A stretch of 64,000 nt of DNA from Nonomuraea rubra (GTDB taxonomy: Bacteria > Actinomycetota > Actinomycetes > Streptosporangiales > Streptosporangiaceae), in contig NZ_JACHMI010000001.1 of the NCBI RefSeq assembly GCF_014207985.1, positions 1,781,001-1,845,000 on the forward strand. The letters run 5' to 3'. The translations under genes were made by a program, and so were the position numbers. How positions within the stretch are numbered: the stretch's first letter is position 1; every line of letters starts with the position of its first letter. This document shows, piece by piece, positions 43,365 to 52,564 of this stretch. The notes beneath the pieces were generated by a model. The model searched no databases and was not told where the DNA came from. It saw only the letters and a list, made by a program, of their open reading frames with translations.

Positions 43365-43726
43365 GGCGACGCTCCGAAAGGCGTGGTCGGTTCGGACGTC
43401 GCCATGTCGCCAGAGAGCGCGGCCAGGAACCGGGCATTAAATGATCAGTCTTCGGACACGGCAATGATCACGCCACGTCCGGATAACGCTCCGGAACCAT
43501 GGATGACCTGCGGAAACGTCGAGAAGTGCGGAATGTGCCCGGCAGAAGATACGAAGGCGGGAGCAGCGGCTCCCTGCTGAAAAGCCCTTCTGGCCTGCGG
43601 TAATGAGGCGCGACCGAAAGTCGCGGGTCAAGCTTGCGCCAAAGCGATGGACCGGAGCCTGGACCCCTGGCGGTTGGGACCGCTCCTGCAGTACTGGGCT
43701 CGCCTGTCAGGCCGCGGAGCAGTCGT
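43365..43726. other. intergenic stretch with no supported gene
   Basis: About 360 bases between same-strand genes. No ORF with protein-like composition, no tRNA and no strong repeat are visible. Confidence 0.35.
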
Positions 43727-44140
43727 TCAGAGGCGCTCGCCCGGGCCGTGCGGACCGCTGGGAAGCCTGCCTGCTGCAATGGTGCGGCGCATGCGGGCCT
43801 TAGCTCGAACGCTGGCGATCACAGCTGAGACGGCGTCAGCAGAACGGCGGGCCGCCAGCTCGCGGACCTCCTGGGGCGGGTCGCGGTCATCGATGATGAA
43901 GAGCGTGCCGTCGTCGGGGGCGTGGGTTCGGACCCGCCAGCCGAGGCGGCGTCCCGCCGCCCGCGCGGCTCGACGAACGTCAGCGGGCTCGCCCAGTTCT
44001 GCGACCGTTGCCTCGGTGAGGATGAGCTGGCCTTGGAAGCCTCGGTACTCCGGCTTGAGGCTGGCGGACATCATTGCCATGACCTGATCGACGAGCTTGG
44101 CGAAGCGGCGTTCGGCCAGTTCATCCCTCTGGCTCGGCAT
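43727..44140 (-). CDS. hypothetical protein
   Basis: A 137-residue protein of mixed charge. It contains RRFAKLVDQVMAMMSASLKP, then YRGFQGQLILTEATVAELG and ARAAGRRLGWRVRTHAPDDG with a strand-like TLFIIDDRDPP, ending in a helix rich in Arg and Ala. The ATG at 44140 was chosen; the longer frame to 44593 reads as non-coding. No family is recognised. It may be a DNA-binding accessory protein, as its basic composition suggests. Confidence 0.5.
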   Translation of the reverse strand: MPSQRDELAERRFAKLVDQVMAMMSASLKPEYRGFQGQLILTEATVAELGEPADVRRAARAAGRRLGWRVRTHAPDDGTLFIIDDRDPPQEVRELAARRSADAVSAVIASVRAKARMRRTIAAGRLPSGPHGPGERL

Positions 44141-44593
44141 GCAGATCGCCTCGCTCACACTCGGGGTGTGTTCTTTACAGGGTAGGTCGCACCGGTCAAC
44201 GGAGATGGTGTCACTCGTGCGGGAGTCAGTGACGGATCTTGTCCGAGACGTGTACGAAAACGCTGTGACCTGCAGAAACATCTTTCGTGGGTGTGGTGAC
44301 CTTGGGGCCGAGGGAGCGCAGGTCGGGAGCATCGTCGGCATGCCGTCCGAAGGCGAATGATGAATGACGGGATGGCGCGGAAGGTGTTGACCCAGATGAG
44401 CGCCGACCTCAGCGCAGTCTGCCCACAGGCTGTGGACGAGAAGCCGGGGGCCGCCAAGCGACGAAGCCCGGCGGGCATGTGGCCGGTGATCTTGCCGAAG
44501 CTTTGCTAGACGGCTTGTCCAAACTCGGGTCGTACGGCAGGTATTTGGAACAGTGACAGGGGCCGGTGGTCCGGCACTTCGGGCCACACCCAC
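44141..44593. promoter_or_regulatory. divergent intergenic region
   Basis: About 450 bases between the divergent genes at 44140 and 44594. Promoters for both are expected. TCACTCGTGC...GAGTCAGTGA gives a weak inverted repeat near 44209-44232, too imperfect to call. Confidence 0.3.
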
Positions 44594-45556
44594 ATGACCG
44601 AACCCACGACGCCTACCTCAACCGCTTCCGCACTCGCATCCACCAGCACTTGCACCTCGTCCACCGCGGCCGAACCGGACACCCGCTTCCGCAGCCCTTC
44701 CCTCCGGCTGGGTCGCCAGGCCCAGGACACGGACGGGGGACATCTGCCGCTGTCGGTATGGCCAGCAGCAGCTGACACCGAATCACCCGCTACCTGTCCG
44801 GCAGGGTGCTGCCATCCGATCAGCGGCCCGCTGGCCCGCCACCTGGTCGCGGCGTGCACGCGGCTGGGCGAGACCGTGGTCCACCTCGGCGCGAGCGATC
44901 ATCAGCTCGTTTCGGCCGCGCTGACGGCGGGCTGCCTGCCGGTGGCCGTCTTCACCGACGCCACTAGGGCGGGCGTGTCCTGGACCTGCCTGGCCCGCAT
45001 CCACTCCAACGACGACCTGGAGGTCACCGAGCTGCGCATCACCGATCCTGGCGAGGACTCCTCGCTGCTGGCCGACCTCGAAGGCAGCGCGGGGCTGGTC
45101 GTGGCCGAGCAGACTTGCCACCGCGACTTCATCGGCCATCCTGACGTCGAAGCCGAGGTATTCGACCTTGCCAGTGCGGCGGGGCTGGTCAAGCAGGACG
45201 GGCATCTGGTGGTCGTCACTGGCCTGCACCTTGAAGGCGGTGTGGCCGACCCGGTATCGGAGATCATCGCCCGGGCTCGCGACGCCGGGCTGGTGTATCT
45301 GCAGCACATCATCGCCCTGCGGCATCCCGTGCGCGGCGAGAGGGTCGACACGGGTCTTTCCCGCCGTGCCGTGGCCGCGACCGGTGAACTGTCGGAGTGC
45401 GCCGGGTTGCCGGTGAGTGCCCGCGTGCACAGTGACGTGCTCATCTTCGCTAGGCGCAGGTCCTCACCGCCTGGCGACCCGGCTATGCCATCCAGCGACG
45501 ACCCCAGCATCTCGACCAGTGCCGACTCCGTCGAGCGGGAGCGGGGTGAAGGCTGA
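44594..45556 (+). CDS. methyltransferase-fold protein lacking catalytic motifs, partner of the next gene
   Basis: A 320-residue protein whose middle (residues 85-275) resembles the DNA methyltransferase encoded next. RLGETVVHLGASDHQLVSA sits where that enzyme has its SAM-binding motif (VVDPMCGIGTTLVEA), VVAEQTCHRDF replaces the catalytic LVLTSPPYG, and both end in AGLV(Y/F)... and HSDVLIFARR versus HEDLLVFRR. It thus appears to be an inactive paralogue. A Ser/Thr-rich, Cys-containing N-terminus (1-60) is extra. The stop TGA overlaps the ATG of the methyltransferase gene. Pairing of active and inactive methyltransferase subunits is known elsewhere (for example METTL3-METTL14); here it is inference. 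Confidence 0.7.
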   Translation: MTEPTTPTSTASALASTSTCTSSTAAEPDTRFRSPSLRLGRQAQDTDGGHLPLSVWPAAADTESPATCPAGCCHPISGPLARHLVAACTRLGETVVHLGASDHQLVSAALTAGCLPVAVFTDATRAGVSWTCLARIHSNDDLEVTELRITDPGEDSSLLADLEGSAGLVVAEQTCHRDFIGHPDVEAEVFDLASAAGLVKQDGHLVVVTGLHLEGGVADPVSEIIARARDAGLVYLQHIIALRHPVRGERVDTGLSRRAVAATGELSECAGLPVSARVHSDVLIFARRRSSPPGDPAMPSSDDPSISTSADSVERERGEG

Positions 45557-46497
45557 TGGCCGAGGTGACGACGTCGGTGTGGGCGACCGGGCAGCAGCCG
45601 TCCCGGGTACAGCGCAAGGGCCGGTACGTGCCGGAGTCGATGCGGCATCCGGGCAAGATGCTGCCCTCGATTGCCGCCCGAGTGATCGAGACCTACACCG
45701 AGCCGGGCGAGCTGGTGGTCGATCCGATGTGCGGGATCGGCACCACTCTCGTCGAAGCCACTCACCTCGGCAGGCACGCCGCGGGCGTGGAGTACGAAGA
45801 CAAATGGGCGCGCCTGACCGTCGCCAACCTCGCCCACGCCAAGAAGAACGGGGCGCCCGGGTTCGGACGGGTGATGGTCGGCGACTCCCGGCACATCGCC
45901 CGGCTGCTGCCGGATCTGGTCGGGCGGGCGGCGCTGGTGCTCACCTCACCCCCGTACGGCGCGGCCACGCACGGGCACATCCGCTCCACCCGCGACACCG
46001 GCGAGCCAGGCGTACGCAAATGGAACCAGCGCTACTCCACCGACCGCGCCAACCTCGCCCACCAGCAGCTTCCGGAACTGCTCGACGGGTTCGGCCGCAT
46101 CCTGGCCGGCTGCGTGGAGCTGCTGCGGCCGGGCGGCGTCACGGCGATCACCGTGCGCCCGTACCGGGTACGTGGCGAGCTGATCGACCTACCTGGTCAT
46201 GTTCACCGCCTGGCGGAGAAGGCCGGCCTGGTGTTCGTGGATCGGATCGTCTGCCTGCTGTGCGGGCTCGGCGATGGTCGGCTCCTGAACCGGGCGTCGT
46301 TCTTCCAGCTCCACGAGGCGCGCAAGGCGTGGGCGCGAGGCACGCCGATTCACGCCGTAGCCCATGAGGACCTGCTGGTGTTTCGCCGCTCTCAGACGGT
46401 CAGCGTCACTGGACAAGCGCACAACCGGCCGGTGCAAGCACGAAGCCGATCCGTCCCGTCCTCGCAGGCACCGCTCGCTGCGGGAGATGGTCAATGA
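45556..46497 (+). CDS. site-specific DNA methyltransferase
   Basis: A 313-residue S-adenosylmethionine-dependent DNA methyltransferase. Motif I is VVDPMCGIGTTLVEA at about residue 57-71, and the catalytic motif IV is LTSPPYG at about 132-138, the SPPY form common in N4-cytosine enzymes but also found in N6-adenine ones. The N-terminal MLPSIAARVIETYTEPGE is the usual lead to motif I. No restriction endonuclease gene is adjacent, so it is an orphan or a protective enzyme of the mobile element. It overlaps the inactive paralogue upstream and the HTH gene downstream (ATGA), giving one translational unit. Confidence 0.88.
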   Translation: MAEVTTSVWATGQQPSRVQRKGRYVPESMRHPGKMLPSIAARVIETYTEPGELVVDPMCGIGTTLVEATHLGRHAAGVEYEDKWARLTVANLAHAKKNGAPGFGRVMVGDSRHIARLLPDLVGRAALVLTSPPYGAATHGHIRSTRDTGEPGVRKWNQRYSTDRANLAHQQLPELLDGFGRILAGCVELLRPGGVTAITVRPYRVRGELIDLPGHVHRLAEKAGLVFVDRIVCLLCGLGDGRLLNRASFFQLHEARKAWARGTPIHAVAHEDLLVFRRSQTVSVTGQAHNRPVQARSRSVPSSQAPLAAGDGQ

Positions 46498-46820
46498 CCG
46501 ATCTGACACGCACGCCCGAGGCCGGCCTCGGGACCGCGTCACGGCCGATCCCGCGCGAGGCAGTCGGCGTGCCTGAACGGAAGCTCGTCTTGGGGTTGAT
46601 GGAAGCCGCCCGGCTGCTCGGTATTGGCCGGACTACGGCTTACCGGCTGGCCAAGACCGGCACCTTCCCATGCCTGGTGATCCGGATCGGCGGCCGGTAC
46701 GCAGTTCCGCAACGCGGGCTGCGGGCCCTGCTGGGTTATGCCGACCATCACAACGGCGAGTCACACGGCCACGACCGCGAAGAGGGAACGGAGGAGGAGA
46801 GGCTGCATCCCATGGGCTGA
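46494..46820 (+). CDS. excisionase-like HTH protein
   Basis: A 108-residue protein with a MerR/excisionase-type winged helix at about residues 30-75 (LGLMEAARLLGIGRTTAYRLA, then FPCLVIRIGGRYAVPQRGL), matching the HTH_17 pattern of excisionases. Such proteins direct integrase to excise an element or act as regulators. No integrase gene follows, which is unusual for an excisionase. The start ATG overlaps the methyltransferase stop. The tail is acidic and His-rich. Confidence 0.8.
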   Translation: MTDLTRTPEAGLGTASRPIPREAVGVPERKLVLGLMEAARLLGIGRTTAYRLAKTGTFPCLVIRIGGRYAVPQRGLRALLGYADHHNGESHGHDREEGTEEERLHPMG

Positions 46821-46840
46821 CCCGGTCCTGCCCGTCACGG

Positions 46841-46881
46841 AAGGAGTGGGCCCGCCAGGAGCCTCGCAGGGCCCACTCCTT
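46841..46881. terminator. perfect 13-bp-stem bidirectional terminator
   Basis: AAGGAGTGGGCCC and GGGCCCACTCCTT form a perfect 13-bp stem with a 15-base loop, between the convergent genes ending at 46820 and 46887. It is the strongest hairpin in the window. Confidence 0.75.
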
Positions 46882-46886
46882 CATGG

Positions 46887-47147
46887 CTATGACCTGCATC
46901 GCCAGATGTCTTTGAGCGCATTGCCTTCCTGGCATGTGGCGGCATGCTCGAGAAGCAGGTGGTCCCAGAGCGCGCGTGCCCGGGGATAACGGCCACGGGC
47001 GGCCTCCTCAAGCTCGCCGACGCCGTTGCGGCGCAGGATCAGATACTGCCCAGCCTGGCAGGCGAACTGGAAGGCGTCACAGCAGCTGATGTCCCTGATC
47101 CGAGGGGGTTTGCCCGTGGAGCTTCGATAGGGCTCCCACCGGATCAC
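46887..47147 (-). CDS. small SCC-motif protein, paralogue of the gene at 6865
   Basis: An 86-residue protein (GTG start at 47147). It shares W-x-PYR-S-x-G, ISCC, a strand ending LILRR, ARGRYPRAR and a closing helix (LWDHLLLEHAATC) with the small gene upstream of the lanthipeptide precursor at 6865. Its C-terminus has further Cys (CQEGNALKDIWRC). No family name is known to me. The nearest preceding frame on this strand (47144-47689) is doubtful. It sits in the mobile-element-like region, so the family occurs both inside and outside the lanthipeptide locus. Confidence 0.6.
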   Translation of the reverse strand: MIRWEPYRSSTGKPPRIRDISCCDAFQFACQAGQYLILRRNGVGELEEAARGRYPRARALWDHLLLEHAATCQEGNALKDIWRCRS

Positions 47148-47149
47148 TG

Positions 47150-47746
47150 GGTTCCGCCTCGACCGTGGGCGTTGCTGAGGAGGGGCCCGCGCCCGAGCGT
47201 TCGGCTATGGCGATTCGGTGCCGAGCTCTGGACTGGAAGCGGCCATCGTGAAAAGGCTGGCCAGGGCGGGCAGACGCGCAGATGCGTGACCGCGCAGAGC
47301 GGTGTCCGTCCGTGGCGTGGGGGAGGGCAGTGGCCGGGAAGGTCATGCCGCTGCCTCCCTCCTCCCTGGCCAGCCATGGGCGGCATCCGGTGCTCCTTCC
47401 ATGCCGTGTCCCGTCCGAGCACCTGTGCCGCCAGCTCCGGAATCTCATCAAGGGGCAGGAGAACTCGCCCGGCCGCAGGATGCGGCAGGAACGGCCGGGC
47501 GAGGATTCCCCGTTGATCACAGCGCGGGGTGTGGCAACCCGTGAGGGTTACGCGCTGTGACGACATCCATGCAATCGGCCAGGCGGGACGGTTGTGAACG
47601 TCGTGACCTGAGCGTTTGCCGTGCCGACATGCCTGCGGCGCGTGCTGGCTGGTCGTTTCCTGGTCGTTTCGGCAGGGGACTGGAGTCATGGGTGGTGGCG
47701 ATACACACTGTGTGGTCCCCTAGACACCGAGGGAGCGTGGCACGCG
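47150..47746. other. 600-base stretch with only doubtful ORFs
   Basis: A minus-strand frame at 47144-47689 includes a protein-like patch (GRVLLPLDEIPELAAQVLGRD) but the rest reads as shadow, so it may be a decayed gene. The stretch must also hold the promoter of the XRE regulator starting at 47747. Confidence 0.3.
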
Positions 47747-49141
47747 GTGAACCAGCCCCAACGGCACCGCCAGGACGGTCGTCCGGAACTGGTGCGCGCC
47801 CGCATCCGGCAAGACCTCACCCAGGAGCAGGCCGCCGAGCTGATCGGGGTGGCCACGACGACGTGGTCGCGGTGGGAGCGCGGCGAGCAACGCATGCGCC
47901 CCGTCTACCGCGCCCGCCTGGCCCAGGCATGGCAGGTTGCAGCGGCCGAGGTGGAGCGCTGGCTGGAGGCCACACCACCAGCGCACGACGTCCCCGACGA
48001 GGAACGCATCGATGACGTTGATCTGGCGGTCTTCGACAGGACCGACGCCACGGATCGACTATGGAGGTGGGAGATGGATGCCTCGCGGCGTCACCTGCTC
48101 GCGACGCTGCCGTTCGTGTCCGGGCTGCTGGGGGAGTGGTTGCTGGCCTGGCGCTACGACGCCACTCCCGGCGTGGCGCTCGGCAGGATGGCAACTCCAG
48201 ACGGTGCCCGGGTGGGCTGGTCCGACGTCCAGCGCGTGCATGAGGCACACCGGGCATTCGTCCAGATGGACCACCAGTTCGGTGCCGGTCTCGTCCGCCC
48301 GGCCGTGACCGACTTCATGAACACCACGCTCGCCCCGCTGCTGCGCAGCCGCTACAGCGACGACGTCGGCCGCGCGCTGATGAGCGCCGCCGCACGCCTG
48401 TCACGGACCGCCGGCTGGATGGCCTTCGACCTCGGCGCTCACGGTCAGGCCCAGCAGCACCTCGGCCAAGCACTCAAGCTCGCCAAACAGGCCGACGACG
48501 ACCTGACCTGCGCATGGATCCTGGCCGCCCTCGCCCAGCAGGCCTGCGACCTGGAGCACGGCCGCTGGGCCATCCGCCTGGCCGGTGCCGCCGCCGAGGC
48601 GGGCCAGCGCGGCCACGCTTCGCCCAAGGTGATGTCGTCGCTGCACCTTCGCCAGGCCCGCGCCTTCGCCGTAGCCGCTGGTACCGAGCAACCCGACCCG
48701 TACACTCGCCGCCAGGTGAGCAACTTGATCGCCGAAGCCGAAGACACTTACACGCCCACCACCGGTGATAACGACCCTGCCTGGATCGCGGCCTTCGGCC
48801 CCGCTGAACTGACCGCTGAGGCGGGCTATTGCTGGCAGCGCATCGGCGAGCACCAGTGCGGCGTCGAGCACGCCGAGCAAGCCCTAGCCAGCTTCGCCTC
48901 GGGGTTTATACGCTCGATCCAGTTCAATCGGGTTCACGCCGCCCAAGCCCGACTCGACCTGGGCGACCTCGATGGCGCCCTGGCCCACGCCCGCCCGGCC
49001 GTTGGTGCGGCCAAGGAACTCACCTCCGCCCGCGCCGTGGCGCAGGTACGTGATTTCGCCACCCGGCTGACCCAACGTCACCCCCACAATGCCGAGGCGC
49101 GGGAGTTCACTGACTACCTGCGCCGCGAACTTGGCACCTAG
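47747..49141 (+). CDS. XRE-family regulator with TPR-like C-terminus
   Basis: A 464-residue regulator. The HTH is at about residues 10-65 (LVRARIRQDLTQEQAAELIG, then ATTTWSRWERGEQRMRPVY), and the rest is helical with a TPR-like pattern (AWILAALAQQACDLEHGRWA, AGAAAEAGQRGHASPKVMSS, LTAEAGYCWQRIGEHQCG). The GTG start at 47747 has GGGAG eleven bases upstream. Similar actinobacterial proteins respond to intracellular or secreted signals. The phosphotransferase-like gene follows 16 bases later. The target is unknown. Confidence 0.82.
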   Translation: MNQPQRHRQDGRPELVRARIRQDLTQEQAAELIGVATTTWSRWERGEQRMRPVYRARLAQAWQVAAAEVERWLEATPPAHDVPDEERIDDVDLAVFDRTDATDRLWRWEMDASRRHLLATLPFVSGLLGEWLLAWRYDATPGVALGRMATPDGARVGWSDVQRVHEAHRAFVQMDHQFGAGLVRPAVTDFMNTTLAPLLRSRYSDDVGRALMSAAARLSRTAGWMAFDLGAHGQAQQHLGQALKLAKQADDDLTCAWILAALAQQACDLEHGRWAIRLAGAAAEAGQRGHASPKVMSSLHLRQARAFAVAAGTEQPDPYTRRQVSNLIAEAEDTYTPTTGDNDPAWIAAFGPAELTAEAGYCWQRIGEHQCGVEHAEQALASFASGFIRSIQFNRVHAAQARLDLGDLDGALAHARPAVGAAKELTSARAVAQVRDFATRLTQRHPHNAEAREFTDYLRRELGT

Positions 49142-49157
49142 CCGAAGGCCATTTGCC

Positions 49158-50048
49158 ATGTCTTCCCCTCCGCTCGCCCACGCCTGCACCCTCTTCGGCC
49201 TGGACGCGCGCGACGCACGGCTCCTTCACCTGCGGGCCAACGCGGTCTACCACCTGCCCCGCCCCAACCTCGTGGTGCGGCTGCGCCACGCCCCTGGTAA
49301 CGCGGCCGTCCTTGAACGGGCTCGCGCCGCCATACGGATCACCGCCTGGCTCAGCGAGCACGGCTTCCCCACCACCAAGCCGGCCGCCCTCAACCAGCCC
49401 ATCAGCGTCGACGGCTGGATATCCACCGCCTGGCACTATGTCACCAGCACCAACGAAACCCGGTCCCGCCCGCATCACTTGGCCCAGATCCTGCGCCACC
49501 TACATCGCATGAACGCGCCGATGATCGCGCCCACCATCCAGCTCCTTGGCACCCTCCGCGCTGACCTCGCCGCCCACGGCCACCATGGCCAGGCCGATAG
49601 CGTGCTCACCGCAGTGCAACGGGCTTGGTTGCTAGACCGCTGCTCCTCTGTCGAGGCTGCATATAGCGAGCTTGATCCGCCGCTGGGGTATGGGCTGATC
49701 CACGGTGACGCCCACACCGGCAACCTGTTCGCTGACCGAACCTCCTGGCTGTTGGGAGACTGGGACTCCATCGCCTACGGCCCCCGCCTGCAGGACCTCG
49801 TCCCCACGATGATGGGGCATCGCCGCTTCGGCCGCCCCCGCACCTCGTGGACCTCGTTCTGCTGGGCCTACGGCATCGACCCCGACATTGAGAATCACCC
49901 CGCCGCACACATCCTGAGAGCCGCTCGCGAGATCCGATCCCTGGCCGCCTACATGCGCTCCGGTGACCGGCCCGACATCCGCGCCGAACTTCAACGCCGC
50001 CTGGGATCATTGATCGACGGGACCTCTGCCAGGTGGCGCCCTTTATGA
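49158..50048 (+). CDS. aminoglycoside phosphotransferase-family kinase
   Basis: A 296-residue kinase of the APH/choline kinase fold. The catalytic loop is LIHGDAHTGNLF (about residues 178-189, HGD-x-x-x-x-N) and the metal-binding segment is LGDWDSIAYG (about 197-206). The N-terminal lobe is weakly conserved and lacks a clear Lys in a VVRLRHA strand, with Arg in its place. The substrate is not known; such proteins often phosphorylate small molecules. It follows the XRE regulator gene after 16 bases, which suggests co-transcription and possible signal-linked control. Confidence 0.85.
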   Translation: MSSPPLAHACTLFGLDARDARLLHLRANAVYHLPRPNLVVRLRHAPGNAAVLERARAAIRITAWLSEHGFPTTKPAALNQPISVDGWISTAWHYVTSTNETRSRPHHLAQILRHLHRMNAPMIAPTIQLLGTLRADLAAHGHHGQADSVLTAVQRAWLLDRCSSVEAAYSELDPPLGYGLIHGDAHTGNLFADRTSWLLGDWDSIAYGPRLQDLVPTMMGHRRFGRPRTSWTSFCWAYGIDPDIENHPAAHILRAAREIRSLAAYMRSGDRPDIRAELQRRLGSLIDGTSARWRPL

Positions 50049-50063
50049 CGTGACCTCGACGGG

Positions 50064-50429
50064 TCATCCCAGGTAGCCGGCGCGGGAGACCCAGACGGAC
50101 GGGCGGCAGGGGCCGTATTTCGCGCCTTCACACAGTTTGAAGACGGTGATGCGGCTGAAGAACGCGGAGTCGGAACCGCAGCCCCAGCGTGCGCCGTTGG
50201 AGTCGACGACGGTCCACTGTTGCAGGTAGGTGGTGGCGTACTCCACCCGGACAGCGCGACCGTCATCGCTCAAGTCGCACACCGTGATGCTCTTGCGGTC
50301 GGCCGACACGGTGACCGAGCCCCACCCGGCATCGTCGCGCCAGTCGCTCACGGGCTGGGCAGAGGCGGAGGGTGCAGGCGTCAGCATGATGGTGAGGGTG
50401 GCGGCCACGACGGCGCGGCGAGCGAACAT
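50064..50429 (-). CDS. small secreted protein
   Basis: A 121-residue secreted protein. The signal peptide ends near residue 24 (VVAATLTIMLTPAPSASA, cleavage after ASA). The mature part has Cys at SITVCDLSD, ARWGCGS and KLCEGAKYGPCRP, so two disulfides are likely, with a beta-rich fold. No family is recognised. It is convergent with the kinase gene, with 15 bases between stops, and a long AT-richer gap lies upstream of its start. Confidence 0.7.
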   Translation of the reverse strand: MFARRAVVAATLTIMLTPAPSASAQPVSDWRDDAGWGSVTVSADRKSITVCDLSDDGRAVRVEYATTYLQQWTVVDSNGARWGCGSDSAFFSRITVFKLCEGAKYGPCRPSVWVSRAGYLG

Positions 50430-50803
50430 GGGCGTTCCGTTCGGGCGAGAGGGTCAGAACGGTGCCATTGTTGTTCTGTCACGTCCTTTGACCGCGCAGG
50501 TGAGAGCCGTGATGTCGTGGTTTGATCAACATTTGGGCGGCCTCACACGAAACTCGCGAACCCTTTCGCGCATACTCTTACGCCGGCTGTGGGTGTGGGT
50601 ATCCCGGCCTGGCCCGTGTGCTGGTTCCGGCACCGATGCTGGCGGATGTAGCCATCGTCGAGCTCCGGCGTTGGGCACAACGATGGCTACAGGGCGTCAT
50701 GAGCTAGCCTCGTTTTCCGCACGTCACCAGCCCTGAACTGCACCGATTACGGTAGGTGCTTAGCGGCTGACCTGTGACGATGCGGCATGTGCGGGAAACG
50801 GGG
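50430..50803. other. intergenic gap, no gene seen
   Basis: About 375 bases between the secreted-protein start and the hydrolase stop. It should hold the promoter for the small secreted protein; no other feature is supported. Confidence 0.35.
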
Positions 50804-52564
50804 CTAGTCGAAGGGGATGCCGTCGAAGGTGCCTGACAGGGACGGGCGGGTGGAGAACGCCTTCCAGGTCAGCGTCACCTCGTGGGTGCGTCCGCCAGTC
50901 TCGGCGCGGAGTGTGGCGGTGGCGTGACCGTCCAGCGTGAGCTTGATCGGTCCGCTGACCCGCAGGTCGCGCACGAACCGCACCTCGTCGAGTGTGACGT
51001 CCTGGCCGAAGGTGACCTGGCCACCGCGCAGCCCTGGCTCGTTCTGCACCCTCGTATAGACGGTGCTGTTGGGGTTGCGGCGGGCGGTGGCGTCCGAGGC
51101 GGTGGCGAAGGTGGCCGCGAGCACCCGCTGCTGGGCGGTGCTGAGCTTGCGGGCCGGGTGCGGCGGCACGTCTCCTACGTCCTGTGGGAAGGTGTCGAGG
51201 GCGCGGTAGTTCTCGCCGGTGCACTTCTGGTCGGTCACCTGCCTGGTGGTCAGGAACGTGCGCAGCATGCCGCGCACGCAATCACCCATCAGCGAGGCGG
51301 GAGACGTCAGTGCATGCGGCCCGAACGGGACTCGCACGACGGTTGCGTTCGGAAAAGCTCGCAGCGATCGGGCCACTTCGGCGGGGCTGTTCATGTCAAG
51401 CTCCCCCGCCATCACCAGGACGGGCACGGCAGGCAGCGCCTGTTCAGGCGGGCGCGGCGGGCTGTGGCGCGGAGTCGGCCAGTTGATGCATGGCTCCACA
51501 GTGCCGATCCCGGGGAAGATGTCGCTGATCTGATAGGGCGCCAGTGGGCGTACCCGCTCGTAGTAGCGCTTGGCCTGAGCCTGGCGTTCGGTCGCCGAGG
51601 CCAGCCGGTCGAAGGGGAAGGTACCGTCGCCGCAGCGAAAGCCCAGATAGCCGGCAACATACGGATCGTTGGCCGGTGGAAGCGTTGGGGGAATCAGCCG
51701 TGCCAGGCGGTGCAATGGAGCCGGGTCGCCGCGCAGGTAGGCGTTCGCGGCCGCAGTGGCCTCCCGACCGAACACCGGCTCAGACATCCTCTTGAGCGCT
51801 GAGGTCTGGAACACCGACACTTCCGAATCGGGCTGCTCCCGCAGCCTGTCCACCAGACGAGTCCAGGTGCCGGAGGCGCTGCCCGGTAGCGCGTCGCACG
51901 CCGCCGACCGTTCGCAGACGAGATCAAACTGGCGGCGCCAGGACCAGTAGTTCTCCCAGCTCGCGTACCCGTCGCGGTCCACGATCACAGAGCTGTCCAG
52001 GAATATCGCGTCCAGGCGGCCTGGATACCGAGCGGCGTACGCCTGGGCGTACAAGGTGCCGTAGGAATTGCCGTAGTAACTCACCTTGCCGACACCAAGC
52101 GCCCGTCGGATCGCGTCGAGATCGTGCGAGGCCTGGTCGGCGGTGAAGTACGCGCCCCGCGGCCCCACGCTCTTAGCGCAAGCCGCGATGGTCTCAGGCT
52201 TGTCGATGCCGGCTCCTTGGCAGAGCAGCGGCGAGGACTTCCCCATCCCGCGCGGATCCATGACCAGCAGGTTCTTGTGTTCGAGCACAGGTCCGAGAAC
52301 TCGCTGTATCTCGGGTATGGTCGGCAGCGTCTGCGCTGGCCCCCCGAGATTGGCTACCACGGTCCCGCCGGCGTCCTTGGCCGGAATCCAGGCGAAGGCC
52401 ACGGAAATGCGTTCGGAGGAGGGGTTCTCCCAGTCGAGGGGGACATCGATGCTGCCGTCGCAACGTGTGGTCGCGTTCGCGCAGTCATGCAGGGGGGTCG
52501 AAGGAGTTGGGGTGCCGGGCAACAGGGCGGCGGCCAGTGCGAACCCTAAAGCTTTTACGATCAT
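50804..52564 (-). CDS. secreted alpha/beta hydrolase, tripeptidyl aminopeptidase type
   Basis: A 586-residue secreted hydrolase of the S33 type (SlpD/SlpE-like). A signal peptide lies at residues 1-22 (VKALGFALAAALLPGTPTP). The nucleophile is Ser in YYGNSYGTLYAQ (about 150), the acid in AGELDMNS and the His in FGPHALTS. A C-terminal domain from about 470 is beta-rich (GQVTFGQDVTLDEVRF) and absent in the paralogue at 54430. A longer start at 52621 is possible in frame, but the ATG at 52564 directly precedes the signal sequence. It would cleave tripeptides from the N-terminus of peptides outside the cell. Confidence 0.88.
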   Translation of the reverse strand: MIVKALGFALAAALLPGTPTPSTPLHDCANATTRCDGSIDVPLDWENPSSERISVAFAWIPAKDAGGTVVANLGGPAQTLPTIPEIQRVLGPVLEHKNLLVMDPRGMGKSSPLLCQGAGIDKPETIAACAKSVGPRGAYFTADQASHDLDAIRRALGVGKVSYYGNSYGTLYAQAYAARYPGRLDAIFLDSSVIVDRDGYASWENYWSWRRQFDLVCERSAACDALPGSASGTWTRLVDRLREQPDSEVSVFQTSALKRMSEPVFGREATAAANAYLRGDPAPLHRLARLIPPTLPPANDPYVAGYLGFRCGDGTFPFDRLASATERQAQAKRYYERVRPLAPYQISDIFPGIGTVEPCINWPTPRHSPPRPPEQALPAVPVLVMAGELDMNSPAEVARSLRAFPNATVVRVPFGPHALTSPASLMGDCVRGMLRTFLTTRQVTDQKCTGENYRALDTFPQDVGDVPPHPARKLSTAQQRVLAATFATASDATARRNPNSTVYTRVQNEPGLRGGQVTFGQDVTLDEVRFVRDLRVSGPIKLTLDGHATATLRAETGGRTHEVTLTWKAFSTRPSLSGTFDGIPFD

